DNA of 64,000 bases, from assembly GCA_001725415.1 (NCBI GenBank), contig MEGH01000015.1, positions 1 to 64,000 on the forward strand, written 5' to 3'. Shown one piece after another: positions 46,676 to 57,007 of the stretch. The position numbers and the translations under genes are program-made. Below the pieces are notes generated by a model. It worked only from the letters and a program-made list of their open reading frames with translations, searched no databases and was not told the origin of the DNA. The number at the start of each line of letters is the position of its first letter. Position 1 is the stretch's first letter. This stretch comes from Pseudonocardia sp. SCN 73-27. GTDB taxonomy: Bacteria > Actinomycetota > Actinomycetes > Mycobacteriales > Pseudonocardiaceae.

Positions 46676-49441
46676 CTACACCACCCCGGCCGCCACGACA
46701 CCGCGGCGTACCGAGGCCGCCGCCTCCTTGGCGACCTGCCCGAAGGGGGTGGATCGGCCGACGACACCGGCGATCTGGTCGAGCAGGTCGAGGACCTGGC
46801 GGCACCAGCGAACGAAGTCGCCCGCCGAGAGCTCGTGGCCGTTCTGCTCGGCCGCGGCGAGGACCTGGGCCAGCGACTCGCCGCGGGCCCACCGGTGCAC
46901 CGGCCAGGCGAAGCCCAGGTCGGGTTCGCGGGTGCGGTCGATGCGGTGGCGGCGCTCGTCGGCCTCCAGGCCGGCCCACAGCCGGACGGTGTCGGCCAGA
47001 GCCTCCGAGACCGCGCCGGTGGGTACCCGCGGGACGGGGCCGTTGTCGCGGCGCGACTCGTAGACCAGCGCGGACACGACCGCGGCCAGCTCGGGCGGGG
47101 TGAGGTTCTCCCACACCCCGTGGCGCAGGCACTCCGCCGCGAGCAGGTCGGACTCGCCCCACAGCCGGGCGAGGCGCTCGCCGTGCTCGGTGACGGCGGC
47201 CTCCCCGTCGGCGCCCGGGACGACGTAGCCGCGTTCGGCGAGCAGCGCCCGGATGCGGTCGAACGAGCGGGCCAGCGAGTGCGTCGTGGCCCGGACCTTC
47301 TGCCGGATCTGTTCGGTGTCGCGGGAGAGCCGGTGGTAGCGCTCGCCCCAGCGGGCGTGTGCCTCGCGGTCGTCGCAGCCGTGGCAGGGGTGGGCCCGCA
47401 GCGCGCGGCGCAGCGCGGCGAGCTCGGGGTCGTCGTGGTTGTTGCCGCGCCGCCGCGTCGGGGCCGGGGCCTGGATTCCGGTGTTGCGCAGCGTCGAGGC
47501 CAGGTCGCGGCGCCCGCGCGGGGACCGGACGTCGACGTTGCGGGGCAGCCGGATCCGGCCGAGCGACTCGACGGGTGTCGGGAAGTCGGCCGTCGAGAGC
47601 CGGCCCGACCAGCGGTCCTCCGACAGCACGAGGGGGCGGGGGTCGTCGTCGCCGTCGACCCCGGGGTCGATGACGACGGCCAGCCCGGACCGTTTGCCGG
47701 ACGGGACGGCGATGACGTCGCCGGGGCGCAGTGCGCGCAGTGACTCGGCGGACGCGGCGCGCCGGTCGGACACGCCTTGGCGTGACAGGGCCTTCTCCCG
47801 GTCGGACACCTTGCGGCGCAGGTCGGCGTACTCGGCGAAGTCGCCGAGGTGGCACTGCATGGACGTCGCGTAGCCCGCGAGGGTCTCGTCGTTGCGTTCG
47901 ATGCGCCGGGCCAGCCCGACGACGGACCGGTCGGCCTGGAACTGACCGAACGACATCTCCAGCAGCTCGCGGGCGCGCTGCACCCCGAGCCGGGCGACGA
48001 GGTTGATCGCCATGTTGTAGCCGGGCCGGAAGGAGCTGCGCAGCGGGTAGGTGCGGGTGGAGGCGAGGCCGCCGACGCGTTCGGGATCGACCCCGGGCTG
48101 CCAGACGACGACGGCGTGGCCCTCGACGTCGATGCCACGGCGCCCGGCCCGGCCGGTGAGCTGGGTGTACTCCCCCGGTGTCAGCTCGACGTGGGCCTCG
48201 CCGTTGTACTTGACGAGCCGTTCGAGGACGACGGTGCGGGCGGGCATGTTGATGCCCAGCGCGAGGGTCTCGGTGGCGAACACACACCGCACGAGGCCCT
48301 TGACGAACAGCTCCTCGACGGTCTCCTTGAACGCGGGAAGCAGGCCGGCGTGATGGGCGGCGATGCCGCGTTCGAGGGCCTCGCGCCACTCCCAGTAGCC
48401 GAGGACGCCGAGGTCGGCCTGCGGAAGGTCGCCGGTGTGCTTCTCGATGATCTGCCGGATCTCGGCGATCTCGTCCTCGGTGGTGAGCCGCAGCCCGGAC
48501 CGGACGCACTGGCCGACGGCGGCGTCGCACCCGTTGCGGGAGAACACGAACGTGATCGCGGGCAGCAGGCCGTTGCGGTCGAGCCGGTCGATGACGGTGG
48601 TGCGCGACGGCGGGCGGAACCCGACGCGGCGCGGCGGGGGCGCTCCGCGGCTGCGCCGGCCGCGGTCCCACACGGCGGTGGACGACTGCCGGTCGAGCTC
48701 GCGGGTCTGGCGGACGAGGTCGGGGTCGACGCGCAGCTCGGCGCCGCCGGTCTCGCTGCCACCGGTCCGGGTGAACAGGTCGAGCATCCGGTTGCCGACC
48801 ATCATGTGCTGCCACAGCGGCACGGGCCGGTGCTCGTCGACGACGACGGTGGTGTCGCCGCGGACGGTGACCAGCCAGTCGCCGAACTCCTCGGCATTGG
48901 ACACCGTGGCCGACAGGCTGACCAGGGCGACGTGCGCGGGCAGCTGGAGGATGACCTCCTCCCAGACGGCGCCGCGGAACCGGTCGGCGAGGTAGTGGAC
49001 CTCGTCCATCACGACGTAGCCGAGCTGGTCGAGGTTGCGCGATCCGGCGTAGATCATGTTGCGCAGGACCTCGGTGGTCATGACGACGACCTGCGCGTCG
49101 CCGTTGACCGAGGTGTCCCCGGTGAGCAGCCCGACCGCGGACTCGCCGTGGCGCGCGACCAGGTCGGCGTACTTCTGGTTGGACAACGCCTTGATCGGCG
49201 TCGTGTAGAAGCACTTGAGGCCCTGGGCGAGCGCGAGGTGGACGGCGAACTCGCCGACGACCGTCTTGCCCGCACCGGTCGGGGCGCACACGAGGACGCC
49301 GTGCCCCTCCTCCAGGGCGTCGCATGCGGCGCGTTGGAACCCGTCGAGCCGGAAGGGCAACCCGGCCGTGAACTCGGTCAGGTGCGGGCGAGCGACTCGG
49401 GACTTCGCTGCGGCGTACGCCTCAGCCGGACTGCTGGACAC
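46676..49441 (-). CDS. helY: HelY-type DEAD/DEAH-box RNA helicase (Ski2-like)
   Basis: This 921-residue helicase matches M. tuberculosis HelY (Rv2092c). Helicase motifs: APTGAGKTVVGEFA (Walker A, about 50), TTPIKALSNQKY, MDEVHYL (DEVH box), LSATVSN, FVFSRNGCDAAV, and QLTGRAGRRG (motif VI). The C-terminal part contains the DSHCT domain (VVSALVYESRRD, ... VRWCRQVLDLL). Probably acts in RNA turnover. GTG at 49441. It is downstream of tatC with a 67-bp gap and upstream of the DUF4333 gene, the same order as in mycobacteria. Confidence 0.95.
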   Translation of the reverse strand: MSSSPAEAYAAAKSRVARPHLTEFTAGLPFRLDGFQRAACDALEEGHGVLVCAPTGAGKTVVGEFAVHLALAQGLKCFYTTPIKALSNQKYADLVARHGESAVGLLTGDTSVNGDAQVVVMTTEVLRNMIYAGSRNLDQLGYVVMDEVHYLADRFRGAVWEEVILQLPAHVALVSLSATVSNAEEFGDWLVTVRGDTTVVVDEHRPVPLWQHMMVGNRMLDLFTRTGGSETGGAELRVDPDLVRQTRELDRQSSTAVWDRGRRSRGAPPPRRVGFRPPSRTTVIDRLDRNGLLPAITFVFSRNGCDAAVGQCVRSGLRLTTEDEIAEIRQIIEKHTGDLPQADLGVLGYWEWREALERGIAAHHAGLLPAFKETVEELFVKGLVRCVFATETLALGINMPARTVVLERLVKYNGEAHVELTPGEYTQLTGRAGRRGIDVEGHAVVVWQPGVDPERVGGLASTRTYPLRSSFRPGYNMAINLVARLGVQRARELLEMSFGQFQADRSVVGLARRIERNDETLAGYATSMQCHLGDFAEYADLRRKVSDREKALSRQGVSDRRAASAESLRALRPGDVIAVPSGKRSGLAVVIDPGVDGDDDPRPLVLSEDRWSGRLSTADFPTPVESLGRIRLPRNVDVRSPRGRRDLASTLRNTGIQAPAPTRRRGNNHDDPELAALRRALRAHPCHGCDDREAHARWGERYHRLSRDTEQIRQKVRATTHSLARSFDRIRALLAERGYVVPGADGEAAVTEHGERLARLWGESDLLAAECLRHGVWENLTPPELAAVVSALVYESRRDNGPVPRVPTGAVSEALADTVRLWAGLEADERRHRIDRTREPDLGFAWPVHRWARGESLAQVLAAAEQNGHELSAGDFVRWCRQVLDLLDQIAGVVGRSTPFGQVAKEAAASVRRGVVAAGVV

Positions 49442-49508
49442 CGCACCAGGCTGTCACATCCGACCGACGATCTCCGGGAGAACGGGTCCGCCGCAGGTCA
49501 GAGGCCGG

Positions 49509-50474
49509 TCAGGTGACGTCGTCGAGGCGTTGCGACTGCGGCGGCGGCGTGGCGGCGGGCACTGCGGACGGGGTGACCGGTGCGGCCGGGTCGATGCGGC
49601 TCGGGGTGGTGTCGATGGGCGAGGGCTCGTCGGGGTCCCAGGTGTCCCAGCCCTCGGCGGCACGTCTGCGGGCCTTGCCGCGGTCGTGGACGCGGGCGAT
49701 CTGGATGGCCATCTCGAACAGGATCGTCAGGGCGACGGCCAGCGCCGTCATCGAGATCGGGTCCTGCCCGGGGGTGGCGATCGCGGCGAACACGAACAGC
49801 CCGAAGATCAGGCCGCGGCGCCACTTGCGCAGCTTGTCGTAGGTGAGGACGCCGACGCGGTTGAGCATCACCACGAGCAGCGGCAGCTCGAAGCTCACCC
49901 CGAAGATCAGAAGCAGCGCGATGACGAAGCCGAAGTAGGAGTCGCCGGTCAGCGCGGTCGTCTGCACCTCGCTGCCGATGGTGAGCAGGAACGCGAGGCC
50001 CTGGGAGACGACCAGAAAGGCCAGGACGGCGCCGGCGGCGAACAGCACGGCGGCGATGGAGACGAAGGTCAGCGCGAACTTGCGCTCCTTGGCGTACAGG
50101 CCCGGGGTGATGAAGGCCCACAGCTGGTACAGCCACACCGGGCAGGCCAGCACGATGCCGGCCGTGGTGCCGACCTTGAGCCGCAGCATGAACTGGTCGA
50201 ACGGGCCGGTGCCGAGCAGGGTGCAGGACCCGTTGGCGGTGAAGACGGCACGCGAGGAGTCGGGCAGCGAGCAGTAGGGCTCCTTGAGGAGCTCACCGAG
50301 GCTGGGGATGCCGAACATCGCGACCTCGAACCAGATGTAGCCGAAGATCGTCGTGACGAGGATCGCGAGGATCGAGATCGCGAGACGGCGACGCAGCTCG
50401 AAGAGGTGCTCGATGAGCGTCATCGTGCCGTCGGGGTTGACCGCCCGACGGCGACGAGGCAGGAACCTGGCCAC
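49509..50474 (-). CDS. tatC: Twin-arginine translocase subunit TatC
   Basis: This 321-residue polytopic protein has six hydrophobic segments and the TatC signature [15 protein letters not shown] at the N-terminus, plus [21 protein letters not shown]. The C-terminal ~60 residues are Pro/Thr-rich and cytoplasmic, as in mycobacterial TatC. It recognises the RR signal of Tat substrates. GTG start at 50474, 9 bp after tatA's stop, so tatA-tatC form an operon. The window carries no obvious Tat substrate; formate dehydrogenase here lacks one, consistent with a cytosolic enzyme. Confidence 0.97.
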   Translation of the reverse strand: MARFLPRRRRAVNPDGTMTLIEHLFELRRRLAISILAILVTTIFGYIWFEVAMFGIPSLGELLKEPYCSLPDSSRAVFTANGSCTLLGTGPFDQFMLRLKVGTTAGIVLACPVWLYQLWAFITPGLYAKERKFALTFVSIAAVLFAAGAVLAFLVVSQGLAFLLTIGSEVQTTALTGDSYFGFVIALLLIFGVSFELPLLVVMLNRVGVLTYDKLRKWRRGLIFGLFVFAAIATPGQDPISMTALAVALTILFEMAIQIARVHDRGKARRRAAEGWDTWDPDEPSPIDTTPSRIDPAAPVTPSAVPAATPPPQSQRLDDVT

Positions 50475-50483
50475 CTGCGTGGG

Positions 50484-50774
50484 TCAGGCGGTGGTGTCGG
50501 TGCGCCCCTGGGTGCCGGGCGCCGGCGTGGACTCGCCCGCCTGCGGCGGCGTGGACGGCGGCGGCAGCTGGGCGGGCGGCGGCGGGGTCGCCTGCGAGGT
50601 GCCCTTGGCCTTCGCCTCGGCCTCGTCGTCGCTCTTCATGCCCTTCATCTCGCCCTTGAAGACGCGGGCGGACTGGCCGACGGAGCGCGCCATGTCCGGG
50701 AGCTTCTTCGCGCCGAAGAGCAGGACCAGGACGCCGATGATGATGACGATCTCCCAGCCACCGAGGCTGCCCAT
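50484..50774 (-). CDS. tatA: Twin-arginine translocase subunit TatA
   Basis: This 96-residue protein has one N-terminal TM segment ([15 protein letters not shown]), the hinge [21 protein letters not shown], and a Pro/Gln-rich tail. This is the standard TatA/E layout; it polymerises to form the translocation pore. ATG at 50774. It is followed by tatC with a 9-bp gap; no tatB gene is adjacent, as usual in actinobacteria, where tatB is elsewhere. Confidence 0.96.
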   Translation of the reverse strand: MGSLGGWEIVIIIGVLVLLFGAKKLPDMARSVGQSARVFKGEMKGMKSDDEAEAKAKGTSQATPPPPAQLPPPSTPPQAGESTPAPGTQGRTDTTA

Positions 50775-50867
50775 GGGGTGGTCCTTCCGACGCGGTGCAG
50801 AGACGGACGGCCGGTTGCCGTGCTGTTACGTCGTCCGGCCGATCCCGACGGTACCGGACGGCGTCGC

Positions 50868-51071
50868 TCAGCGGTCCGGCGTCCCCCGGCGGGCCCGGCC
50901 CGCGGCCACGGCCGCGGTGATCGGCCCGGTGGCCGCGGAGATCCCGGCGCGCACCGACCCGGCGTCGCGGGCGAGGCGGCGCAGCCGCAGGCCCAGCGAG
51001 AGGGCGAGGGCGGCCATGGTGAGCAGGCCGACGCCCGCGAGCACTACGGCGATCCAGTAGGCGGTGGTCAT
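50868..51071 (-). CDS. Small one-TM protein of unknown function
   Basis: This 67-residue protein has a single N-terminal hydrophobic segment (AYWIAVVLAGVGLLTMAALA) followed by LSLGLRLRRLARDAGSV and a short basic tail. It is not recognised. ATG at 51071 overlaps the pafC stop as ATGA, showing translational coupling; it is therefore part of the pafBC-tat unit. Its position between pafC and tatA and its one-TM structure suggest an accessory membrane protein, but nothing more can be said. Confidence 0.7.
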   Translation of the reverse strand: MTTAYWIAVVLAGVGLLTMAALALSLGLRLRRLARDAGSVRAGISAATGPITAAVAAGRARRGTPDR

Positions 51072-52048
51072 GCGGTCCTTCCCGGGGGTGCGACGGGGAC
51101 GTCGGCGGCGGCGAGGGCTGCCGCGGCGCGTTCGGCGACGGCGTCGCCCAGCTCGGGGGGCTCGACGATGCGCGCTCCCCCGCCGAGGCCGAGCACGAGC
51201 CGGACCAGCCAGCCGGGGTCGGCATAGCGCAGGCTCACGGTGGCCCGGCCGTCGCCGGAGGGGTCCTCGACGACCTCCTCGACCGGGTAGTACTCGGCGA
51301 GCCAGCGGGCCTCGGGCTGCAGCTCCAGCACGGCGGTGAGGTGGTCGTCGCGGGCGGTGAACACGCCGTCGGAGACGTCGGTGGGTTCTGCGTCGGGCGG
51401 CGGGGCGGCGGGTTCGTCGAGCTCGGTGACGTCCTCGACGCGGTCGAGGCGGAACATCCGCACGCCCTCGGCGCGCCGGCACCAGGCCTCGAGGTAGCCG
51501 CGGCCCTCGACGAGCAGCAGCCGCATGGGGTCGATGGTGCGGCGGGAGACGGCGTCACGGCCCGCGGTGTAGTAGGTGATGCGCAGGGCGTGGCCGCGTT
51601 CCAGCGCGCCGCGCACGGCGGCGGTGGTGGCCTGCTCCTCCGGGGAGAGCTCGACGGCGACCCCGGCCAGCCCGGCGTCGCCGACGGCCTTCTCGATCTT
51701 GAGGGTGGCGCGGCGGACGGCGGCGGTGTCGACGATCCCGGGCACGTCGCCCAGCGAGCGCAGCGCCACCAGCAGGGCGGTGGCCTCGGCCGTGGTGAGC
51801 CGCACCGGGCGGCGCATCCCGGCGTCCTCGGTGACGGTGACGGTGTCGCCGGAGAACGAGAGGTCGACGAGGTCGCCCGGCCCGTAGCCGGGGAGCCCGC
51901 ACATCCACAGCAGTTCGAGGTCGCGACGCAGCTGTCGCTCGGTGGTGCCGAAGTCGGCGGCGGCGTCGGCGATCCGCACGCCGGGCCGGGCCAGCAGGTA
52001 CGGGACCAGCGACAACAGCCGCGGCAGCCGTTCGGCGATACCGGTCAT
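51068..52048 (-). CDS. pafC: PafC, DNA-damage response regulator (WYL protein)
   Basis: This 326-residue protein pairs with PafB. It has an N-terminal winged helix (RLPRLLSLVPYLLARPGVRI, then TERQLRRDLELLW), a WYL domain (ITYYTAGRDAVSRRTIDP, RMFRLDRVEDV), and the WCX C-terminal domain (VSLRYADPGWLVRLVLGLGG). In mycobacteria the PafBC heterodimer activates the LexA-independent DNA-damage response. ATG at 52048 overlaps the pafB stop by 4 bases (ATGA). Followed by the small TM protein with another 4-base overlap. Confidence 0.95.
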   Translation of the reverse strand: MTGIAERLPRLLSLVPYLLARPGVRIADAAADFGTTERQLRRDLELLWMCGLPGYGPGDLVDLSFSGDTVTVTEDAGMRRPVRLTTAEATALLVALRSLGDVPGIVDTAAVRRATLKIEKAVGDAGLAGVAVELSPEEQATTAAVRGALERGHALRITYYTAGRDAVSRRTIDPMRLLLVEGRGYLEAWCRRAEGVRMFRLDRVEDVTELDEPAAPPPDAEPTDVSDGVFTARDDHLTAVLELQPEARWLAEYYPVEEVVEDPSGDGRATVSLRYADPGWLVRLVLGLGGGARIVEPPELGDAVAERAAAALAAADVPVAPPGRTA

Positions 52049-53040
52049 GCGCGAGCCTGCTCGTGCACGGCGGCGGCCGCCTTCCAGCGGTCGCGGACGG
52101 CTGCGGCGAGCTCGGGCGGGTCGAGGACGACGACGTCGGGGCCGTGCCCGGCGAGCCAGCGGGCGACGATGTCGACGCTGCGCAGCTCCAGCTCGAGCTC
52201 CTCCCCCGCACGGCCGTCGTGGTCGCGGGCGGCGACGACGTGGCCGAGGCGGCGCAGGCCGTGCGCCTGCCCGGAGGGCAGCCAGATGCGGGCGGTGCCG
52301 GTGGCGGGCCCGTGGTCGAACCCGGCCTTCACCCGGGCCAGCAGGTCGACCCCTTCGGGGACGGCGACGGCGCCGGCCGGGCCGATCGCGGTGACCGGTT
52401 CGAGGATGCGGGAGATCCGGAAGGAGCGGACTGCGTCGCGGCCGCGGTCGTGCCCGACGAGGTACCAGCGTCCGCGCCACGACACGATCCCCCACGGTTC
52501 GACGGTGCGGCGCACCACTTCCCCGGTCGGGCCGCCGCGGCGGTGGTCGAAGGTGACGGCCCGCCCGGCCTGCACGGCGGCCATGAGCGGCCCGAACGCC
52601 GGGTCGGTGGCGCGTACCCGGGGCTGGACGGGGCCGCCGGACTCGTCGACGTCGATGCCGGCGGCGCGCAGCTTCACCAGGGCGCCGTGCGCGGCGCCTG
52701 CCAGCTCCGGGGAGTCCCACAGCCGGGCGGCGAGCGCGACGGCGGCGGCCTCCTCGGTGTCGAGGTCGATCTCGCCGAGCTCGTAGTCCTGGCGGGCGAT
52801 GCGGTAGCCGTCGGCCGTGTCGAACGTCGAGCGGCGCCCGGTCTCGAGCGGGATGCCCAGTTCGCGCAGCTCGGTCTTGTCCCGCTCGAACATCCGGAAG
52901 AACGCCTCGTCGCTGGGGGCGTCGGCGTAGCCGGGGACGGTGTCGCGGATCCGCTCGGCCGACAGGTACTGCCGGGTCGAGAGCAGGCAGAGGACCAGGT
53001 TGACCAGTCGCTCGGCACGTGCAGCGGACACGTCGGGCAT
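52045..53040 (-). CDS. pafB: PafB, DNA-damage response regulator (WYL protein)
   Basis: This 331-residue protein begins with the winged helix (ERLVNLVLCLLSTRQYLSAERI, then FFRMFERDKTELRELGIPLE), followed by a WYL domain (VTFDHRRGG, WGIVSWRGRWYLVGHDRGRD, FRISRI) and a C-terminal WCX part. PafB and PafC act together; WYL domains are thought to sense single-stranded DNA. ATG at 53040. The pafBC pair is separated from pafA by two small genes, an arrangement that differs from mycobacteria, where pafA is adjacent. A palindromic repeat element lies just upstream. Confidence 0.95.
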   Translation of the reverse strand: MPDVSAARAERLVNLVLCLLSTRQYLSAERIRDTVPGYADAPSDEAFFRMFERDKTELRELGIPLETGRRSTFDTADGYRIARQDYELGEIDLDTEEAAAVALAARLWDSPELAGAAHGALVKLRAAGIDVDESGGPVQPRVRATDPAFGPLMAAVQAGRAVTFDHRRGGPTGEVVRRTVEPWGIVSWRGRWYLVGHDRGRDAVRSFRISRILEPVTAIGPAGAVAVPEGVDLLARVKAGFDHGPATGTARIWLPSGQAHGLRRLGHVVAARDHDGRAGEELELELRSVDIVARWLAGHGPDVVVLDPPELAAAVRDRWKAAAAVHEQARA

Positions 53041-53141
53041 CGTACGGCCGTGGGTGGGCCCGCATGCCGCGACGGGCGGAAACGGTCACGACCGCACCGG
53101 CCGGTGCCTGCAGCACAACGGATCGCCGCTCCTGCCGGGCC

Positions 53142-53196
53142 GCGCGCAACCCCATTGCTGTCCGGGTGCCCGCGCAACGACCACGAGGTTGCGCGC
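53142..53196. repeat. Palindromic repeat element, copy 2
   Basis: GCGCGCAACC (53142-53151) and GGTTGCGCGC (53187-53196) bound a 55-base element in the gap upstream of pafB, in the same orientation as copy 1 (43856-43909). Interior matches include CA[CT]TG and GTCCGG near the left arm and CGACC-x2-GA near the right. Confidence 0.7.
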
Positions 53197-53314
53197 CGGG
53201 GGTGTCTCATGTTGCGACGCCGCGCCACCTTGACGCCCGGGCCCCGCGGAGAAAAGGTCGTGTGACCCGGGGCACGTCGGAAGATCCCGGACGAACGGTG
53301 AGTGAGGACGCGCG

Positions 53315-53560
53315 ATGAGCGAGGCGGACACCCAGGAGACCTTCAACCCGTGGAGCGTCGTCAACCTGGTGTTCCATCACCTCGCCGACCTGGGCCTGCA
53401 CCCGGTGCTGGGCGAGAGCGGCGACCCGGCCAAGGCGGCCTCGGAGCTGTTGACGGCGATGGGCATCGGCTCGGCGCCCGACAGCGCGGGCCCGGCGGCG
53501 GCGCCCGTCCAGGACATGCTCGCCGACCTGCGCCGCAAGATGATGCCCGGCATCGAGTAG
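53315..53560 (+). CDS. Small conserved actinobacterial protein of unknown function (pafA region)
   Basis: This 81-residue protein starts NPWSVVNLVFHHLADLGLHP near residue 11 and ends VQDMLADLRRKMMPGIE. It is helical, acidic and soluble. The ATG at 53315 lies in GCGATGAGC after a TGAGGAC ribosome-like site. It appears to be a conserved partner of the paf region in relatives, but this is from memory of gene order, not verified. No motif suggests function. It is on the opposite strand to pafA and pafB. Confidence 0.65.
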   Translation: MSEADTQETFNPWSVVNLVFHHLADLGLHPVLGESGDPAKAASELLTAMGIGSAPDSAGPAAAPVQDMLADLRRKMMPGIE

Positions 53561-53577
53561 GGCTCCGGCCGACAGCT

Positions 53578-53943
53578 CTAGGCGAGCAGCAGCAGCACGA
53601 TCCCGATCGCCGCGGGCGCGGCCTGCACGAACAGGATGCGCCGCGATGCGGTGAGCCCGCCGTAGAGGCCTGCGACGAGCACGCACGCCAAGAAGAACAG
53701 CGCGACGGCGTGCCCGAGGTCGCCACCGGCGATCAGCGACCAGATCAGCCCGGCGGCGAGGAATCCGTTGTAGAGCCCCTGGTTGGCTGCGAGCGTCGCG
53801 GTGGCGTCGGCGAACTCCGGCGTGGTGCCGAACGCGGCCCGGGCCCGCGGCGTACGCCACAGGAACATCTCCAGCACCAGGATGTACAGGTGCAGCAGCG
53901 CGACGAGCGCTACGACGACGACGGCGAGCACCTCGACGACCAT
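53578..53943 (-). CDS. DUF1304-family membrane protein
   Basis: This 121-residue protein has four hydrophobic segments (about 3-25, 48-70, 75-95, 103-120) and the family blocks HLYILVLEMFLWRTPRARAAFG and NQGLYNGFLAAGLIW. DUF1304 members are small membrane proteins of unknown role. ATG at 53943. It sits just downstream of pafA on the same strand (55 bp) and converges on the small plus-strand gene. No sign of a link to pupylation other than position. Confidence 0.88.
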   Translation of the reverse strand: MVVEVLAVVVVALVALLHLYILVLEMFLWRTPRARAAFGTTPEFADATATLAANQGLYNGFLAAGLIWSLIAGGDLGHAVALFFLACVLVAGLYGGLTASRRILFVQAAPAAIGIVLLLLA

Positions 53944-53998
53944 CGGCAGATCATGCCGGTGACCGTCGCGGTGCCCGTCGTCGGCGCGCGGAGAAGCG

Positions 53999-55360
53999 TC
54001 AGAGCGAGGCGATCAGCCGGTCGACACGCTCGTCGACCGCCCGGAACGGGTCCTTGCACAGCACGGTGCGCTGCGCCTGGTCGTTGAGCTTGAGGTGCAC
54101 CCAGTCGACGGTGAAGTCGCGCCCGGCGGCCTGGGCGGCGGCGATGAAGTCGCCGCGGAGCTTGGCCCGTGTGGACTGCGGCGGGGTGTCCTTGGCGGCC
54201 TCGATCTCGCCGTCGTCGGTGACGCGGTCGACCATGCCCTTGCGCTGCAGCAGGTCGAACAGGCCGCGGCCACGGCGGATGTCGTGGTAGGCCAGGTCGA
54301 GCTGGGCGATGCGGGCGTGGGCCAGGTCGAGGTTGTTGCGCTCCTGGTAGCGCTCGACGAGCCGGTGCTTGATGGCCCAGTCGATCTCGCGGTCGATCAG
54401 CGAGAGGTTCTGGGACTCGACGGCGTCGAGAACCCGCCCCCAGAGCTCGACGACGCGCTCCATCGCCTTGTCGTCGCCCTCGCGGGTGCGCATGTGCTCG
54501 ACGGCGCGGGCGTGGTACTCGCGCTGGATGTCGAGCGCGCTGGCCTCACGGCCGCCGGCGAGGCGGACGGTGCGTCGGCCGGTGAGGTCGTGGCTGATCT
54601 CGCGGATGGCGCGGATCGGGTTGTCGAGGGTGAAGTCGCGGAACTGGACGCCCGCCTCGATCATCTCCAGCACCAGCGTCGCCGAGCCCACCTTGAGCAG
54701 GGTGGTGACCTCGGACATGTTCGAGTCGCCGACGATGACGTGCAGCCGGCGGTAGCGCTCGGCATCGGCGTGCGGCTCGTCGCGGGTGTTGATGATGGGC
54801 CGTGAGCGGGTGGTGGCGCTGGAGACGCCCTCCCAGATGTGCTCGGCGCGCTGCGACAGGCAGTACACCGCACCGCGCGGGGTCTGCAGGACCTTCCCGG
54901 CCCCGCAGATGAGCTGGCGCGTCACCAGGAACGGGAGCAGGACGTCGGCGATCCGGGAGAACTCGCCCTGGCGGGCGACGAGGTAGTTCTCGTGGCAGCC
55001 GTAGGAGTTGCCTGCCGAGTCGGTGTTGTTCTTGAACAGGTAGATGTCGCCGCCGATGCCCTCGTCGACGAGCCGGCGTTCGGCGTCGACGAGGAGGTCC
55101 TCGAGGATGCGTTCGCCCGCCTTGTCGTGGGCCACGAGCTGGGTGAGGGAGTCGCATTCGGCGGTGGCGTACTCGGGGTGGGATCCGACGTCGAGGTAGA
55201 GGCGTGCCCCGTTGCGGAGGAAGACGTTGGACGACCGTCCCCAGGACACGACACGCCGGAACAGGTAGCGCGCCACCTCGTCCGGGGAGAGCCGGCGCTG
55301 GCCGTGGAAGGTGCAGGTGACCCCGAACTCGGTCTCCACACCGTAGATCCGACGCTGCAT
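53999..55360 (-). CDS. pafA: Pup-protein ligase PafA
   Basis: This 453-residue enzyme attaches Pup to lysines of target proteins for the mycobacterial-type proteasome. The start [16 protein letters not shown] carries the nucleotide-binding glutamate, and [40 protein letters not shown] and [11 protein letters not shown] are highly conserved. Length equals mycobacterial PafA (452). ATG at 55360. prcAB, pup, dop and mpa are not in the window. Only 42 bp separate it from the divergent PAP2/DAGK gene, which must share the promoter region. Confidence 0.97.
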   Translation of the reverse strand: MQRRIYGVETEFGVTCTFHGQRRLSPDEVARYLFRRVVSWGRSSNVFLRNGARLYLDVGSHPEYATAECDSLTQLVAHDKAGERILEDLLVDAERRLVDEGIGGDIYLFKNNTDSAGNSYGCHENYLVARQGEFSRIADVLLPFLVTRQLICGAGKVLQTPRGAVYCLSQRAEHIWEGVSSATTRSRPIINTRDEPHADAERYRRLHVIVGDSNMSEVTTLLKVGSATLVLEMIEAGVQFRDFTLDNPIRAIREISHDLTGRRTVRLAGGREASALDIQREYHARAVEHMRTREGDDKAMERVVELWGRVLDAVESQNLSLIDREIDWAIKHRLVERYQERNNLDLAHARIAQLDLAYHDIRRGRGLFDLLQRKGMVDRVTDDGEIEAAKDTPPQSTRAKLRGDFIAAAQAAGRDFTVDWVHLKLNDQAQRTVLCKDPFRAVDERVDRLIASL

Positions 55361-55402
55361 GCCCTTCAGCGTAAGCGGAGAAGCGCCTCTAGGGTCACGT
55401 CT

Positions 55403-56983
55403 GTGTGGGACAGGTTGCGGCGCGTCGACCCCCGGGTGAAGGTCGCGCGCACTCCGCCGCTGCGGCGCATCGACGTGTGGGACCGCGAGATATCCCGTCG
55501 GATAGCGGCCCGGCCGCCGGGTGCGGTGGACACGGTGATGAAGACCCTGTCCCCCGCGGCGAACCACGGCGTGCTGTGGTTCGCGGTGGCGGCGGTCCTG
55601 GGCTCGCGCAGGGGCGCGGGCCGCAAGGCGGCCCAGCGCGGTGTGCTGAGCATCGCCGGGGCGAGCCTCACCGCCAACGCGGTCCTCAAGCCGCTGCTGC
55701 CGCGGCGGCGGCCCGCGGCGCGTGAGCTGCCCGCGTACCAGACCATCGCCGACCCGCCGACGTCGTCGTCGTTCCCGTCGGGGCACGCCGCGTCGGCGGC
55801 GGCGTTCGCGACGGCGGTGGCGCTGGAGAGCCCCAGGCGTGGGCTGGTCGTCGCACCGCTGGCCGCGGCCGTCGCCTACTCGCGGGTCCACGTCGGCGTG
55901 CACTGGACGTCCGACGTGGTGGTGGGTGCCGCCCTCGGATCGGGTGTCGCGCTGCTGACGCGGCGCTGGTGGCCCGTGCGGGGCACCGACGAGGCGCGGG
56001 CCCGCCCGGTCGACAGCGTCGATCCGCTGCCCGACGGCGAGGGCCTGGTGATGATCGTCAACCCGCTGTCCGGTGAGGAGGGCGTCGACCCGGGAGACGA
56101 CATCGAGGCCGCCCTGCCGCGGGCGCGCGTGCTGCGCACCGAGAAGGGTCTCGACGTCGGCGAGCAGCTCGAGGAGGCGCTGTCGCGGGCCGACGGCTGG
56201 GTGAAGGCGGTCGGTGTCGCCGGCGGCGACGGGACGGTCGGCGCGGTCGCGGCCGTCGCGAACCGGCGCGGGCTGCCGCTGGTGCTCGTCCCGGCGGGCA
56301 CGCTCAACCACTTCGCCCGCGACGTCGGCGTCTACGACCTGCAGGAGGCCGTCGACGCCTCGCAGGCCGGTGAGGCCGTCGCGGTCGACCTGGCGCTCGT
56401 GCAGGCCCACCCCGGCAGGGGTGAGGACCCGGTCAGCGACGAGGTCACCCGCACCTGGTACTTCCTCAACACCTCCAGCATCGGCTCCTACCCGGAGCTG
56501 GTGCGGCTGCGGGAGAAGTGGCAGCCGCGGTGGGGCAAGTGGCCGGCGTTCGTCGCGGCGCTGGTGACCGTACTGCGCAAGTCCGAGAAGGTCGATGTCA
56601 AGATCGAGGACCGCTGGCACACGGTGTGGTTCCTGTTCGTCGGCAACGGCCCCTACCACCCGCGTGGCATGGTCCCGGCGTGGCGGCCGACGCTGGACTC
56701 CGGGCTGCTCGACGTGCGCTGGATCCGCGCCGACATCCGGTTCTCCCGGCTGCGGGCGTTCCTCGCGCTGATGCTGGGAGCGTTGGGGCACAGCAAGGTC
56801 TACTCCCAGCGCGAGGTCGACCACCTCGACGTGGAGCTGCGGGTGCCGGGCATACTGGCGACCGACGGCGAGGTCGTCGAGGAGGCCGGCCGCTACACCT
56901 TCCGCGTCGCGCCGAAGCCGATCCCGGTGTACCGCCGCGACGAGGAGCAGTGGTCGGGCCGCGACCGGCCCTTCGTCGGATAG
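55403..56983 (+). CDS. Fusion of PAP2-type phosphatase and diacylglycerol/lipid kinase
   Basis: This 526-residue protein joins a PAP2 membrane phosphatase (about 40-190) and a diacylglycerol kinase-like domain (about 205-510). PAP2 motifs are complete: [11 protein letters not shown] (KxxxxxxRP), [10 protein letters not shown] (PSGH) and [16 protein letters not shown]. The kinase part has [25 protein letters not shown] (GGDGT) and [13 protein letters not shown] (PxGTxN). One protein could therefore both remove and add phosphate on lipids such as phosphatidate or polyprenyl phosphates. GTG at 55403; the transcript may be nearly leaderless because pafA starts only 42 bp away on the other strand. 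This fusion is common in actinobacteria. Confidence 0.92.
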   Translation: MWDRLRRVDPRVKVARTPPLRRIDVWDREISRRIAARPPGAVDTVMKTLSPAANHGVLWFAVAAVLGSRRGAGRKAAQRGVLSIAGASLTANAVLKPLLPRRRPAARELPAYQTIADPPTSSSFPSGHAASAAAFATAVALESPRRGLVVAPLAAAVAYSRVHVGVHWTSDVVVGAALGSGVALLTRRWWPVRGTDEARARPVDSVDPLPDGEGLVMIVNPLSGEEGVDPGDDIEAALPRARVLRTEKGLDVGEQLEEALSRADGWVKAVGVAGGDGTVGAVAAVANRRGLPLVLVPAGTLNHFARDVGVYDLQEAVDASQAGEAVAVDLALVQAHPGRGEDPVSDEVTRTWYFLNTSSIGSYPELVRLREKWQPRWGKWPAFVAALVTVLRKSEKVDVKIEDRWHTVWFLFVGNGPYHPRGMVPAWRPTLDSGLLDVRWIRADIRFSRLRAFLALMLGALGHSKVYSQREVDHLDVELRVPGILATDGEVVEEAGRYTFRVAPKPIPVYRRDEEQWSGRDRPFVG

Positions 56984-57007
56984 CAGACGAGGGCGCTGAG
57001 CACCCTC

